The notes below the pieces were generated by a model, which saw only the letters and a list, made by a program, of their open reading frames with translations, was not told the DNA's origin and did not search any database. Both the position numbers and the translations under genes were made by a program. DNA of 64,000 nt from Saprospiraceae bacterium. Lineage in GTDB: Bacteria > Bacteroidota > Bacteroidia > Chitinophagales > Saprospiraceae. The stretch lies in NCBI GenBank assembly GCA_016710625.1, contig JADJVK010000006.1, forward strand, positions 1-64,000. Direction: 5' to 3'. Position 1 is the stretch's first letter. Each line of letters starts with the position of its first letter. This document shows positions 28,869 to 39,314 of the stretch, piece after piece.

Positions 28869-31764
28869 ATGAGTAATAGAGTAGTATATTATCGAATTCA
28901 ATTAATCATCTTATTATTTTTTGTTGTCATAATGTTGAAACCATTAATGGCACAAACACCTTTATACAGAAATTTTACAGATGAAGATGGGCTTCCAAGT
29001 AATATGACTTATCAAATTTTTGAAGACCCAAAAGGATATTTATATATTACAACAGCTAAAGGAATATGTCGATTTGATGGTTCTGAATTTGTAAAAATCA
29101 AATTACCTAATTTACAAAGTGAAGATATGCCAATGGCTGCAATGGATAGTCTAGGTAGATTATGGGCTGCAAATTTGGCTGGGGAATTAATTGTTGTTGA
29201 TGGATTTAAGGTTGAAAAATTATTGTTACAAAATAGGCCAGAGAAATCAACAATAAAGAGTATCGTAATTTTTAAAAATATTATAAATATTAAGTTTGTT
29301 GATATTGAAAACAGTAATATTTATAATTCGTTTTATCATTTCCATTCTAATAAAATTGAATTTATAGAATCTCAAAAACTGTTACCACTAATTACTAATA
29401 ATTCAGTCGATAAGGTATTAAATGTGCAATATTTTAATAACATATTGCAAGTCGATTATTCTCTAAATAATAAAGAAATTATAACTGAAACTTATCCAAA
29501 AAATAATTTAGATATTTTTATAAATAAAATATTAACTAAAAGTTGTCTTTAATAGAGATTTGAAGTTTAATTCTAAACATAATTTTGAAAGAAATATTAT
29601 TTCCAAATTGAATTATGAGGTTAATAAAAATATACTTTATTATTTTCAAAAGATTTAATTTTTAAAGTAGTTTACTAAAAATTTATATTACTTATTTATT
29701 TCATTAAAGTTATGATGCAAATATCATTTAGTGAAGAATAGATATATTAATTCATTTATGCTAACTAATGAAAATATTTGGATAACCACAAAAGATAATG
29801 GAATCTTATTGATTAATAATTTAAATTATTTGCAAATATTTGATAATGAAGAGATAAATTCTAAGATTGGTATTAAAGATATATTAAATTTTGATAAAAA
29901 TATTCTTATTGGGTTAGATAATGGAGTACTTAAATACATCAATAAATATAATTTTAATATTGAAACTATTGCTTTTAATGGGTCAAGCTCTATTTATAAG
30001 TTTCAAAAAATTAATGAGAACGAAGTTTTGATTCTATTTTCAAATATGTTAATTCATTATAATTTAAAGACTAAGACAAAAAAGTTTTTGGCAAAAAACG
30101 TTGGTCAAAAGACAATATTTATACATAATATTGATAAAGTTTTTGTGGCAACTAATTTTGGAGTTGTATATTCAAATGAAAATCAATTTAAAAAAATTAT
30201 AGGTGAATCTAAAAGACTTTCTCATATTAGAACCTACGCCCTCAACCAACGAAACGATACGTTATTAATGGGTTCCACCAAAGGATTATATGGTTATGCT
30301 AAAGATACATTGTTTCCTTTTAAAGGATTCAGGGAATTTGAATTATACATAACTAAATTATATGTAGATAGTATTAATACAATTTGGATTTGTACAGATG
30401 GAAAAGGTTTGATTGCTTACAATAATGCAAATGATATCAAATATTATGGTATAGAGGATGGTTTGCCAAGCTTAAACTGTACTGATATAGTTCAATTAGA
30501 CAAAAATAGGTTTGCTGTTGGAACTGATAAAGGATTATGGATATATAATCTAAAAACAAAGAATAGTTTTTTGTTTAATAAATTAGATGGTTTAAATTCT
30601 AATGAGATTACAGCATTAGCAAATGATGGGGAATATCTATGGATTGGAACTTCAAAAGGATTGGTGAAATGTAAAATTGATGAGTTAAAGCCAAATCCTG
30701 AAATTCCTTTTATTGAAATTACAAATGCTAGATATGAATATAATGGAAAGTTTAGTAATTTAGATTCAAAACTTAATTACTATCAAAATCATTTAATATT
30801 TAATGTTTCAAGCCGTTCTTTATTAGCTGGAAAATCAAAAAATTATTATTATAGAGTAATTGGATTAGATTCAAATTGGGTTCACACCTCTGATTCGGAA
30901 ATTGAATTGTTAGGTTTGAATCCAGGTAATTATACATTTGAGGTGAAAGTATATAATGAAGATGGTGTTCCTTGTATATCTCCGGCATCTTATTCTTTTA
31001 CGATTTCACCGCCTTGGTGGAGAACGATTTGGTTTTATAGCTTTACTATATTACTGATTGGAGGAGCAATTTTTTGGTGGCTTAAAATGATTAAAAAAAG
31101 GGAAGCTCAAAAGTATCAAGTCCAAAATCAAATAAATGAGTTCCGTCAACAAGCTTTGCAAAGTCAAATGAACCCCCATTTTATTTTCAATTCTTTGAAT
31201 GCAATCCAAAGTTTTTTGACGATTAATGATGAAAAAAATGCGATGTTGTATTTGTCAAAATTTGGTCGCTTAATCCGATTGATTTTTGATCAATCAAAAG
31301 TTAAATTAATATCAATAGAAGAAGAAATAGAAATGTTGAAAAACTATTTGGAACTTGAAAAATTGAGATTTAAAGGGAAAGTGGATGTTAGATTAGTTAT
31401 TGATAAAGAAGTAGAAGCAAATGAACAAGACTATATGGTTCCGCCATTATTAATACAACCAATCATAGAGAATTCTTTTCGTCATGGATTATTTCACAAA
31501 GGAGATGGTGGAATTCTTGAAGTAATTTTTACTTTAGAAAACAATGGATTGAAGTGTATAGTTAGAGATAATGGAATAGGAAGAGCAAAGTCAAGTGAGA
31601 TAAATAAATGGAGGGATCGAAGCCATAAATCTTCAGGTTTGTCCACTACAATGGATAGAGTTAAAATATTAGATAATAATCAAGGGAAAATGAAGCTGAT
31701 TATAAATGATTTAGTAAATAATGATGGGAGTCCAATTGGAACAGAAACAATAATATATTTTTAA
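28869..31764 (+). pseudogene. Reg_prop/Y_Y_Y sensor histidine kinase (LytS type), copy 1, decayed in the middle
   Basis: Paralogue of the intact gene at 32227-35109. The N-terminal piece (28869-29552) has a signal peptide and the first propeller repeats (F-T-D-E-D-G-L-P-S-N, A-K-G-I-C-R-F-D-G). After about 29545 the frame shifts; the homologous reading continues in the frame of the downstream ORF but meets TAA, TAG and TGA before 29731. From GTG 29731 a 677-aa frame carries the remaining propeller blades (I-W-I-C-T-D-G-K-G-L-I-A-Y), the Y_Y_Y domain (G-N-Y-T-F-E-V-K-V-Y-N-E-D-G), one membrane segment and the kinase core with the phospho-acceptor in Q-M-N-P-H-F-I-F-N-S-L-N and P-I-I-E-N-S-F-R-H-G. 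A frameshift plus several stops indicates real decay. If the second piece is translated, it lacks a signal peptide. Confidence 0.85.
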
Positions 31765-31769
31765 AACAA

Positions 31770-31793
31770 AAAAGCTACCCAAAGGTAGCTTTT
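31770..31793 (+). terminator. Hairpin terminator after sensor kinase copy 1
   Basis: AAAAGCTACC (31770-31779), loop CAAA, GGTAGCTTTT (31784-31793), starting 6 nt after the stop codon. It is followed by CGTTTTTC. Confidence 0.8.
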
Positions 31794-31797
31794 CGTT

Positions 31798-32226
31798 TTT
31801 CTCTTTTATATAGAGGTTGTATATTCTTTTAAAAAAGAGAAATAAATGTGTTTTGAACTAAAGTCGAAAAAAAGTATTTCCTGTTGTTATTTAAATGTGT
31901 AATGGGATAAATTTAAGGTTATATATAGTATAAAAAGAGTTAAAGAAATTTGGGGAGTGCTATTGGTATTTATATTTTTTTTGTGTTTGATGATTAAATA
32001 TTGTGTCCTTGTAATTATGCTACAAATATGTAGTTAATTAAAATAACAAAAGGTAGCCATTTAGTGAGCTCCGAGATTTTTTGAGTGAAACCCCCTTTTC
32101 ATTGAGTGAATGAATTTTCTAAAAAAATGTGGATAACTTTTAAGGATAAAAAGCACTTCTTTTATGGTTAAAGTTTTCTTAAATATAGGAATGCACATAT
32201 TTTTACCTAAGTATTCATAAAAGGTA
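31798..32226 (+). repeat. Leader block, copy 2, upstream of the intact sensor kinase (no gene)
   Basis: Second copy of the 430-nt leader; no ORF seen. It contains the same 10-bp inverted repeat (31798-31807 and 31833-31842), the T-rich and GGTTATATATAGT stretches, ATTATGCTACAAATATG, and the AGTGA triplet at 32063-32109. The ATG of the kinase follows the last repeat by the same 118 nt as in copy 1. The block plus kinase was evidently duplicated in tandem; no insertion-sequence ends border it. Confidence 0.82.
32063..32109 (+). promoter_or_regulatory. Three AGTGA direct repeats at 21-bp period (candidate LytTR sites), copy 2
   Basis: AGTGA begins at 32063, 32084 and 32105, again exactly 21 bp apart, in the same sequence context as copy 1 (GAGCTCCGAG between repeats 1 and 2, AACCCCCTTTTC between 2 and 3). 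Spacing and position are fully kept between the two leaders while single bases differ between them, which supports a protein-binding role. Confidence 0.62.
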
Positions 32227-35109
32227 ATGAGTAAACTAGGATTATATTATCGAATTAGAACTTTTTTTATAATTTTCAGCTCCACGTTTTTAATGGCAAC
32301 ATTAGAAGCACAACTACCTTTATACAAAAATTTTACTGACGAAGATGGTCTTCCAAGCAATACAACTTATCAAATTTTTGAAGACCCTAAAGGATATTTA
32401 TACATCACTACTGCAAAAGGGATTTGTAGATTCGATGGTGCAGAATTTGTAAAAATTAATTTGCCTAATTTACAAAGTGAAGATATGCCAATGGCTGCAA
32501 TGGATAGTCAAGGAAGACTTTTCACAGCTAATCTTGCTGGCGAATTGGTTTGTGTGGATGGATTAAATTCTAAAATAATTAATTTAGAAAATTATCCTCA
32601 AAATTCTACAATAAAATCAATTGATATTTTAAATAATATTTTAAGGATTCGCTTTTTAACTCATTTGAAAAGTGAGGTTTATACATTTGATTATAATCTA
32701 AAAGATCTAAAATTTTTAAGGATTTTTAATATTAGTAACAGTGGATATTTTATTGGAGAATTGTTAGGATTATCTAAAAGTGAAAAGTATTTTAATATTT
32801 ATATTAAAGAGGGCACTTATTCTGTATCTGGAAAAATTTTTAAAGAGGATATAATGAAAAATGGCTCAATTTTTTTTCCAAATGTTTTACTAAATAATGA
32901 TACAAATACAGTAAAATATAACGATTATAATTTAGAGACTAGATTTGATATAAATTTTAAAACTCATTATCCATTTGTTGTAAATAGTATAATTATAAAA
33001 GATACCAATAGAATTATTTTAATTAATAATTCAAAAGAAACTCATTATGGAGTTTATCTCACCAATCTAGATAAAAATAATTATTATCAAGTAATAAAAG
33101 GTATCAAAATCAATAACTATTATGAAACGCCTCAAAAACAACTTTGGTTTACTTCCAGCGACAAAGGAATATTTGTAATCCCAAACATTTCATTATCAAA
33201 AGTAGAAGAATTTGCAAATGAAAAAATTATATTTAATTCGATATCTAATAATAATATGATTTGTATAAATGCAAATGGACTTATAAACGAATTAAATATT
33301 CATAATAATCAATCTATAAAGTTAATAAATGATATTTCAACTTCAAATATTATTTCAGTTGTAAATTTTAGGAACAAAAATCTTTATGTATTTAAGCATG
33401 GAATATTTGAATGGAAGTATAAAAAATTATTACCAGTTTTTGAGAATCAAAACATAAAATATGTATTAAATTTTAAAAACAATTCAATAATTGCAGCCTA
33501 TGGGAATGGTATTGAAAAGATAGATTTTAATAATAAAAACAAAGTTGAAAAAATAAAAAATATTTTACTTTTAAGATCATATGCTCTTAATCATAGGAAT
33601 GACACAATTTTATTAGGTTCTACTAAAGGGTTATATGGCTTTGCAAAGGATTTAACATTCCAATTTAAAGGTTTTAAAAACTTCGAATTATATATTACTA
33701 AATTGTATGTGGATAGTCTGAAAACTATTTGGATATGTACTGATGGTAAAGGTTTAATAGCGTACAATAATGAAAAAGATGTAAAATATTTTGGATTATC
33801 AGAGGGTATGCCAAGCTTAAATTGTAATAATATTGTCCACTTAGATGTAAATAGAATCGCTGTTGGAACTGATAAAGGATTATGGATATATAACTTAAAA
33901 TCTAAAAATAGTTTTATTTTAAATAAATTGGATGGTTTGAGTTCCAATGAAATAACAACTTTATCAAGTGATGGTAGTTATTTATGGATTGGTACAGCGA
34001 ATGGAATGGTAAAGTGCAAAATTGATGAATTAAAGCCAAATCCTGAAATTCCATTTGTTGAGATTACAAAAAAAGAATACGAATTTGGAGGTAACTTATT
34101 CGAACTAACTGATAAAATAAGTTATCAACAAAATAGAATTATTTTTCAATTGTCTAGTAGGTCTTTACTTGCTGGCAAAACAAGAAATTATTTTTATAGA
34201 GTTATTGGAATTGACACAAACTGGATAAGAACATCCGATCAGAAAATTGAGCTTTTAGGCTTAAAATCAGGAAGTTATATTTTTGAAGTGAAAGTATATA
34301 ACGAAGATGGTGTTCCTTGTTTAACTCCTGCATCTTATTCTTTTACGATTTCTCCACCTTGGTGGAGAACCATTTGGTTTTATAGCTTAATTATTTTACT
34401 GATCGGAGGAGCAATTTTTTGGTGGTTGAAAATAATTAAAAAAAGGGAAGCCCAAAAGTATCAAGTTCAAAATCAAATAAATGAGTTTCGCCAACAAGCT
34501 TTGCAAAGCCAAATGAATCCTCATTTTATATTCAATTCTTTAAATGCAATCCAAAGTTTTTTGACCATTAATGATGAAAAAAATGCGATGTTGTATTTGT
34601 CAAAATTTGGTCGCTTAATCCGATTGATTTTTGACCAATCCAAAGTTAAATTAATTTCAATAGAAGATGAAATAGAAATGTTGAAAAACTATTTGGAGCT
34701 TGAGAAATTGAGATTCAAAGGGAAAGTAGATGTAAGATTAGTTATTGATAAAGAAGTAAAAGCAAATGAACAAGATATTATGATTCCACCATTATTAATT
34801 CAACCTATAATTGAGAATTCATTTCGTCATGGATTGTTTCACAAAGGTGAGGGTGGTATTCTTGAAGTAATTTTCACAATAGAAAATAATAGGTTAAAGT
34901 CTATTGTGAGAGATAATGGAATTGGGAGGATGAAATCTAAAGAAATAAACAAATGGAGGGATCGAAGCCATAAATCTTCAGGTTTATCAACTACAATGGA
35001 TAGAATAAAAATATTAGACAATAATCAAGGGATTATGAAATTAATAATTAACGATTTAGAAGATCAAAATGGAATTCCAACTGGTACAGAAACTATTATT
35101 TATTTCTAA
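32227..35109 (+). CDS. Reg_prop/Y_Y_Y sensor histidine kinase (LytS type), intact copy
   Basis: A 960-aa membrane sensor. It has a signal peptide, a periplasmic two-component propeller with several repeats (F-T-D-E-D-G-L-P-S-N, K-G-I-C-R-F-D-G, T-D-K-G-L-W-I-Y-N) to about residue 620, a Y_Y_Y domain (about 640-705, S-Y-I-F-E-V-K-V-Y-N-E-D-G) and one membrane helix (T-I-W-F-Y-S-L-I-I-L-L-I-G-G). The cytoplasmic HisKA_7TM-less LytS-type kinase follows: H in Q-M-N-P-H-F-I-F-N, then Q-P-I-I-E-N-S-F-R-H-G and D-N-G-I-G-R. The first 90 and last 350 residues are almost identical to copy 1, while residues about 100-430 differ strongly. The LytTR regulator 16 nt downstream is the obvious partner. The ligand is unknown. 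Confidence 0.93.
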   Translation: MSKLGLYYRIRTFFIIFSSTFLMATLEAQLPLYKNFTDEDGLPSNTTYQIFEDPKGYLYITTAKGICRFDGAEFVKINLPNLQSEDMPMAAMDSQGRLFTANLAGELVCVDGLNSKIINLENYPQNSTIKSIDILNNILRIRFLTHLKSEVYTFDYNLKDLKFLRIFNISNSGYFIGELLGLSKSEKYFNIYIKEGTYSVSGKIFKEDIMKNGSIFFPNVLLNNDTNTVKYNDYNLETRFDINFKTHYPFVVNSIIIKDTNRIILINNSKETHYGVYLTNLDKNNYYQVIKGIKINNYYETPQKQLWFTSSDKGIFVIPNISLSKVEEFANEKIIFNSISNNNMICINANGLINELNIHNNQSIKLINDISTSNIISVVNFRNKNLYVFKHGIFEWKYKKLLPVFENQNIKYVLNFKNNSIIAAYGNGIEKIDFNNKNKVEKIKNILLLRSYALNHRNDTILLGSTKGLYGFAKDLTFQFKGFKNFELYITKLYVDSLKTIWICTDGKGLIAYNNEKDVKYFGLSEGMPSLNCNNIVHLDVNRIAVGTDKGLWIYNLKSKNSFILNKLDGLSSNEITTLSSDGSYLWIGTANGMVKCKIDELKPNPEIPFVEITKKEYEFGGNLFELTDKISYQQNRIIFQLSSRSLLAGKTRNYFYRVIGIDTNWIRTSDQKIELLGLKSGSYIFEVKVYNEDGVPCLTPASYSFTISPPWWRTIWFYSLIILLIGGAIFWWLKIIKKREAQKYQVQNQINEFRQQALQSQMNPHFIFNSLNAIQSFLTINDEKNAMLYLSKFGRLIRLIFDQSKVKLISIEDEIEMLKNYLELEKLRFKGKVDVRLVIDKEVKANEQDIMIPPLLIQPIIENSFRHGLFHKGEGGILEVIFTIENNRLKSIVRDNGIGRMKSKEINKWRDRSHKSSGLSTTMDRIKILDNNQGIMKLIINDLEDQNGIPTGTETIIYF

Positions 35110-35125
35110 AATATAAATTGCCAAA

Positions 35126-35866
35126 ATGAAACTTAAAGCCATAATTATTGAAGACGAAGAAGAAAGCAGGAATGTACTTTCTAGGATGATTGCAAAATAC
35201 TGCCCTAATGTGCTACTTTTGGGTGCTTATGAAACTGTTGCAGCTGCTATTGAGCCTATTTATGCCATCAATCCTGATATTGTTTTTTTGGATATCGAAT
35301 TGCCAAATGAAAGCGGATTCGCTCTATTCGATTACATTCAAAATCCAACATTCGGGGTGATTTTCACCACAGCTTATAATCAATTTGCTATCAAAGCATT
35401 TAAAATGTCAGCAATAGATTACTTGTTGAAGCCAATTGATTTGGAAGAATTGAAAAATGCTATCAATAAAGTAGAAATCAATTCGAATACGAATAGCAAT
35501 CAAAATCTGATTGAGTTGTTAAAAGAAAATATCCTTTCTCCAAAAAAGCGAATTGCTCTTTCCCATTCTGACGGATATGATTTGCTCGACATGGATGATA
35601 TCATGTGGATCGAATCTGATAGTAATTATATCATCATCCATATGAATAAAGGTAAAAATCTGACAGCAGCTAAAACCTTGAAAAACCTGGAAGATATTTT
35701 GGATAAAAACACATTTTTTAGGATAAATAGAGGGATATTGGTAAATATTGATTTTATCACTCAATTTAAGAAAAATGATAACAGTATAATACTGATTGAT
35801 AATACTAATTTGCCACTTTCAGAGGCTAGAAAAGAGGCTTTTTTAGCCATGTATCAGAAGGTTTAG
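35126..35866 (+). CDS. LytTR-family response regulator
   Basis: 246 aa: a receiver domain with acidic pair E9-D10, phospho-acceptor D56 in D-I-V-F-L-D-I-E-L-P, T in F-T-T-A-Y and K in Y-L-L-K-P-I. A C-terminal LytTR DNA-binding domain follows from about 140 (I-M-W-I-E-S-D-S-N-Y-I-I-I-H, F-F-R-I-N-R-G-I-L-V-N). It lies 16 nt after the intact kinase and is surely co-transcribed with it. The AGTGA triplets in both kinase leaders have the right geometry to be its targets, which would make the system autoregulatory; that is inference. Confidence 0.95.
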   Translation: MKLKAIIIEDEEESRNVLSRMIAKYCPNVLLLGAYETVAAAIEPIYAINPDIVFLDIELPNESGFALFDYIQNPTFGVIFTTAYNQFAIKAFKMSAIDYLLKPIDLEELKNAINKVEINSNTNSNQNLIELLKENILSPKKRIALSHSDGYDLLDMDDIMWIESDSNYIIIHMNKGKNLTAAKTLKNLEDILDKNTFFRINRGILVNIDFITQFKKNDNSIILIDNTNLPLSEARKEAFLAMYQKV

Positions 35867-35942
35867 TATTATATAATGAATTTCAACATATATGCAAAAA
35901 TTAAATATCATAAAGATTAACACTATTTTAACATACGTTTTT

Positions 35943-35950
35943 TAACTTTG
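35943..35950 (+). promoter_or_regulatory. -7 promoter element of the TonB receptor gene
   Basis: TAACTTTG matches TAnnTTTG, with the ATG 46 nt downstream. No clear TTG is seen 20 nt upstream, so the -33 element is weak. Confidence 0.65.
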
Positions 35951-35995
35951 CAATATTATTTCGAATTCAATTTTTCTTAATTAAAAGAGTATTTT

Positions 35996-38900
35996 ATGAA
36001 ATCAACTTTTTTACAAAAGTTTTTAACTTCATTGTTACTAATGATGCTAAGCTTTGGTGCTTTTGCACAGCTTACTACCAGTAGTTTGGTAGGCTCTGTG
36101 AAAGATACTAAAGGAGAAGCATTGATTGGTGCTACTGTAGTTGCAGTACATAATCCTACTGGAACAAATTATGGTAACATCACTAATGAAAATGGTTTAT
36201 TCAACATTCAAAACATGAAAGTTGGTGGACCATACACTATTAACATTTCATATGTAGGCTACAAAACCTATACACTTGAAAATGTTACTTTAAGATTGGG
36301 TGATCCGATGAGATTACACATTGCCTTATTGGATGATGCTTCTGTTCTTTCTGAAGTAGAGGTTGTTTATCAAAAAAATGCAATTATTAACAACCAGAGA
36401 AATGGTGCTTCTACAAACATTTCTACCCAAACTTTGAACAGTTTACCAACTTTATCCAGAAGTATCCAAGATTTTACAAAATTGACACCTCAGTCAAATG
36501 GTTTGTCATTTGCTGGTATGGACAATCGTTTTAACAATATAACGATTGATGGTTCAGTTTTTAATAACAATTTTGGACTACAAGCTTTGAACGGTAGTCA
36601 GACAAGTTCAACACCAATTTCATTGGATGCAATTGAAGAAATTCAAATTAACCTTTCTCCTTATGATGTACGTCAAGGAGGATTTACTGGTGCAGGAGTG
36701 AATGCAGTGACTAGATCAGGTACAAACGAATTTCATGGGTCTGCATTTTATAATTTAAGAAATCAAAACTTTGTGGGTAAAAGAGCAAATTCTTCTACTG
36801 ATAATGTTACTGTGGCTAATTTTGATGTAAAACAATATGGTTTCAGATTGGGTGGTCCACTAATCAAAAATAAATTATTCTTTTTTGTAAATGGTGAAGT
36901 TGAGCAAAGATCTGATCCAGGAACTTCATATACATCCAAAAAAGCGGATACTACATTGAACAATGCTTCTTCTACAACAAGAGTTTTAGATAGCGATTTA
37001 AAAGATTTATCAGCTTATTTGAAAGCTAAATACGGTTATGAGACAGGTGGTTATGAAGGTTATAAATTTAATACAGCTAGTTATAAAGGATTAGCTCGTT
37101 TAGATTATACGATCAATAAATCTCACTCTTTAACTTTACGTTATAATTTCTTGAAATCTCAAAAAGATATTCCAGTTAGTAACTCTGGTAGTTCAGGAGG
37201 AAATAGAAGAGATAACTTAAATGCAATCACTTTTGAAAATTCAAACTACATTATTCACAATGATATTCAATCATTTGTTGGAGAATGGAACTCAAATTAT
37301 GGTTCTAAATATTCAAACAAATTGATTGGTGGATTTACTGCAAATAGAGATTATAGAGCTAGTAATAGTAATCCATTCCCATTAGTAGATATCTTAAATG
37401 GTGGACAAAGTTATATGACTTTTGGATACGAGCCATTTACACCAAACAATGTTTTAAATACAGATACTTGGCAATTGAGTGACAACTTTACTGCATTTTT
37501 AGGAAAGCATACTATATCAGTAGGTGCTAGTGTAGAAGCATTTAAATTTACAAATACCTTTACGCCATCACTTTATGGTCAATTCGTATTCAACAGTTTA
37601 GCTGATTTTTATAAGTCATCTGATGCTTATTTGGCGAATCCTAATGGAAAAGATACTTCTGTTACATTGAATAAATATGCTAATTCATTTTCAGCTTTAG
37701 ACGACAGAAGCCCTTGGTCAGCTGTTACTAAAGCAACTCAAATTGGAGCTTATGTTCAAGATGAAATGGAACTTACTGATAATTTGAGATTAACGGCTGG
37801 TTTTAGAGTTGATGTACCTTTCTTTGGAAATACTGCAATTGAAAATCCACAAGTTCCAACTTTACCATTCAAAGATCCAGAAGGAAATGTGGTGAAATTA
37901 AGCACATCTGCATTGCCAAGTGGAAATCCTAATTATTCAGCTAGATTTGGCTTCAATTGGGATCCATTCAAAAACAAGAAAACTCAATTTAGAGGTGGTA
38001 TGGGATTATTCTCAGGTCGTCCAGCATTCGTTTGGATTTCAAATCAAGTTGGTAATAATGGTATGTTATCTGGTTCAATAAATAGAACGAATACTAAAGC
38101 TTATCCTTTCAATCCCCAAAAAGATGCTTATGCACCAGCAACGATTACAAGACCTCCATCAAGCTATAACATAGCAGTAACTGAAGATAAATTTAGATTC
38201 CCTCAAGTATTTAGAACAAATATTGCTGTGGATCAAAAATTAGGTTGGGGAGTAGTTGGTACTTTAGAGGCAATGTATTCTAGAACAGTAAATGATATGT
38301 TTTATTATCAAGCTAATTTACAAACTCCTACTACAAGATTCTCTGGTGCTGATAATAGATTTAGATACCCTGCATCTAGAAATATTAATTCTAATATTAC
38401 TGATGCTACTGTTTTATCAAACTCTGGATCTAGCTATAATTATTTCTTTACAGCTCAGTTGGATAAATCATTCTCTAAGAATTTATTTGTTCGTGTTGCA
38501 TACAACTATAGTGTAGCAAAAGACTTGATGAGTGCTGGTTCTATTGCATTTAGCTCTTGGAGTCAAAACCAATCAGTTAATGGTAATAACTATCCTGATT
38601 TATCTTTATCAGGCAATGACTTACGTCATAGATTGATAGCTGTTGCAACTTACAAATTGAATTGGGGTAGTGTCGCTTCAACTCAGTTCTCAGTATTTGG
38701 TGAAGGAAGAGTTCAAAGTAACTATTCATTTACTTATACAGGTGACTATAATTTGGATGGTATCTCTGGTAACGATTTAATCTATGTGCCAAAAGATGCA
38801 AATGATGCAAACCAAATCAAATTTGCTGATATCCTAAAATCAGATGGTTCAGTTCAATTTACTGCTGATCAACAAAAAGCAGCTTGGACTAAATTCGTTG

Positions 38901-39292
38901 ATCAAAATGATTATTTGAAATCAAGAGTTGGAAACTATTTCGAAAGAAATGGTGGTTTGATGCCTTGGGTTTATAATTTTGATGTGTCAGTAGTTCAAGA
39001 ATTTTATTTGAAATTGGGTTCTAAAACACATACTTTGCAAGTTAGAGGAGATATCTTCAATTTTGGTAACTTATTGAACAATAAATGGGGTGTTGGAAAA
39101 TCATTAAATACATCTAATCCATTAAGAGTTGCATTGGATAAAACTGGAAAAGCGGTTGCTATACCTGCTGATAATATTCCATTAATCCAAATGACTCCAG
39201 TTAATGGTTCATTAGATTATACAACTTACAGATCAAGAGCAACATTAGGAGATGTATGGACAGCACAATTAGGTGTTCGTTATATTTTCTAG
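35996..39292 (+). CDS. TonB-dependent outer-membrane receptor, Oar-like, with carboxypeptidase-regulatory-like domain
   Basis: Outer-membrane transporter of 1098 aa. Signal peptide to F-G-A-F-A-Q (about 25), then a CarboxypepD_reg-like domain (about 30-115: V-G-S-V-K-D-T-K-G-E-A-L-I-G-A-T-V). The plug follows (about 130-250, with D-N-R-F-N-N-I-T-I-D-G and G-A-G-V-N-A-V-T-R-S-G-T-N), then a long barrel ending in an aromatic strand, L-G-V-R-Y-I-F. The V-T-R-S-G-T-N-E-F-H-G-S motif is typical of the Oar group, which act in envelope function or protein export-related roles and lack SusD partners; none is present here. It is flanked by its own promoter and terminator, so it is monocistronic. The cargo is unknown. 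Confidence 0.92.
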   Translation: MKSTFLQKFLTSLLLMMLSFGAFAQLTTSSLVGSVKDTKGEALIGATVVAVHNPTGTNYGNITNENGLFNIQNMKVGGPYTINISYVGYKTYTLENVTLRLGDPMRLHIALLDDASVLSEVEVVYQKNAIINNQRNGASTNISTQTLNSLPTLSRSIQDFTKLTPQSNGLSFAGMDNRFNNITIDGSVFNNNFGLQALNGSQTSSTPISLDAIEEIQINLSPYDVRQGGFTGAGVNAVTRSGTNEFHGSAFYNLRNQNFVGKRANSSTDNVTVANFDVKQYGFRLGGPLIKNKLFFFVNGEVEQRSDPGTSYTSKKADTTLNNASSTTRVLDSDLKDLSAYLKAKYGYETGGYEGYKFNTASYKGLARLDYTINKSHSLTLRYNFLKSQKDIPVSNSGSSGGNRRDNLNAITFENSNYIIHNDIQSFVGEWNSNYGSKYSNKLIGGFTANRDYRASNSNPFPLVDILNGGQSYMTFGYEPFTPNNVLNTDTWQLSDNFTAFLGKHTISVGASVEAFKFTNTFTPSLYGQFVFNSLADFYKSSDAYLANPNGKDTSVTLNKYANSFSALDDRSPWSAVTKATQIGAYVQDEMELTDNLRLTAGFRVDVPFFGNTAIENPQVPTLPFKDPEGNVVKLSTSALPSGNPNYSARFGFNWDPFKNKKTQFRGGMGLFSGRPAFVWISNQVGNNGMLSGSINRTNTKAYPFNPQKDAYAPATITRPPSSYNIAVTEDKFRFPQVFRTNIAVDQKLGWGVVGTLEAMYSRTVNDMFYYQANLQTPTTRFSGADNRFRYPASRNINSNITDATVLSNSGSSYNYFFTAQLDKSFSKNLFVRVAYNYSVAKDLMSAGSIAFSSWSQNQSVNGNNYPDLSLSGNDLRHRLIAVATYKLNWGSVASTQFSVFGEGRVQSNYSFTYTGDYNLDGISGNDLIYVPKDANDANQIKFADILKSDGSVQFTADQQKAAWTKFVDQNDYLKSRVGNYFERNGGLMPWVYNFDVSVVQEFYLKLGSKTHTLQVRGDIFNFGNLLNNKWGVGKSLNTSNPLRVALDKTGKAVAIPADNIPLIQMTPVNGSLDYTTYRSRATLGDVWTAQLGVRYIF

Positions 39293-39314
39293 TATTATAA
39301 AAAAATTGTTTTTG

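Noticed and set aside
28437..32226. Insertion sequence or transposon as the cause of the duplicated kinase block
   Set aside because: No transposase, terminal inverted repeats or target-site duplication is visible; a plain tandem duplication explains it.
35996..39292. Polysaccharide utilisation locus around the TonB receptor and the beta-galactosidase
   Set aside because: There is no SusD-like gene, the receptor is of the Oar type with its own promoter and terminator, and the galactosidase is about 8 kb away on the other strand.
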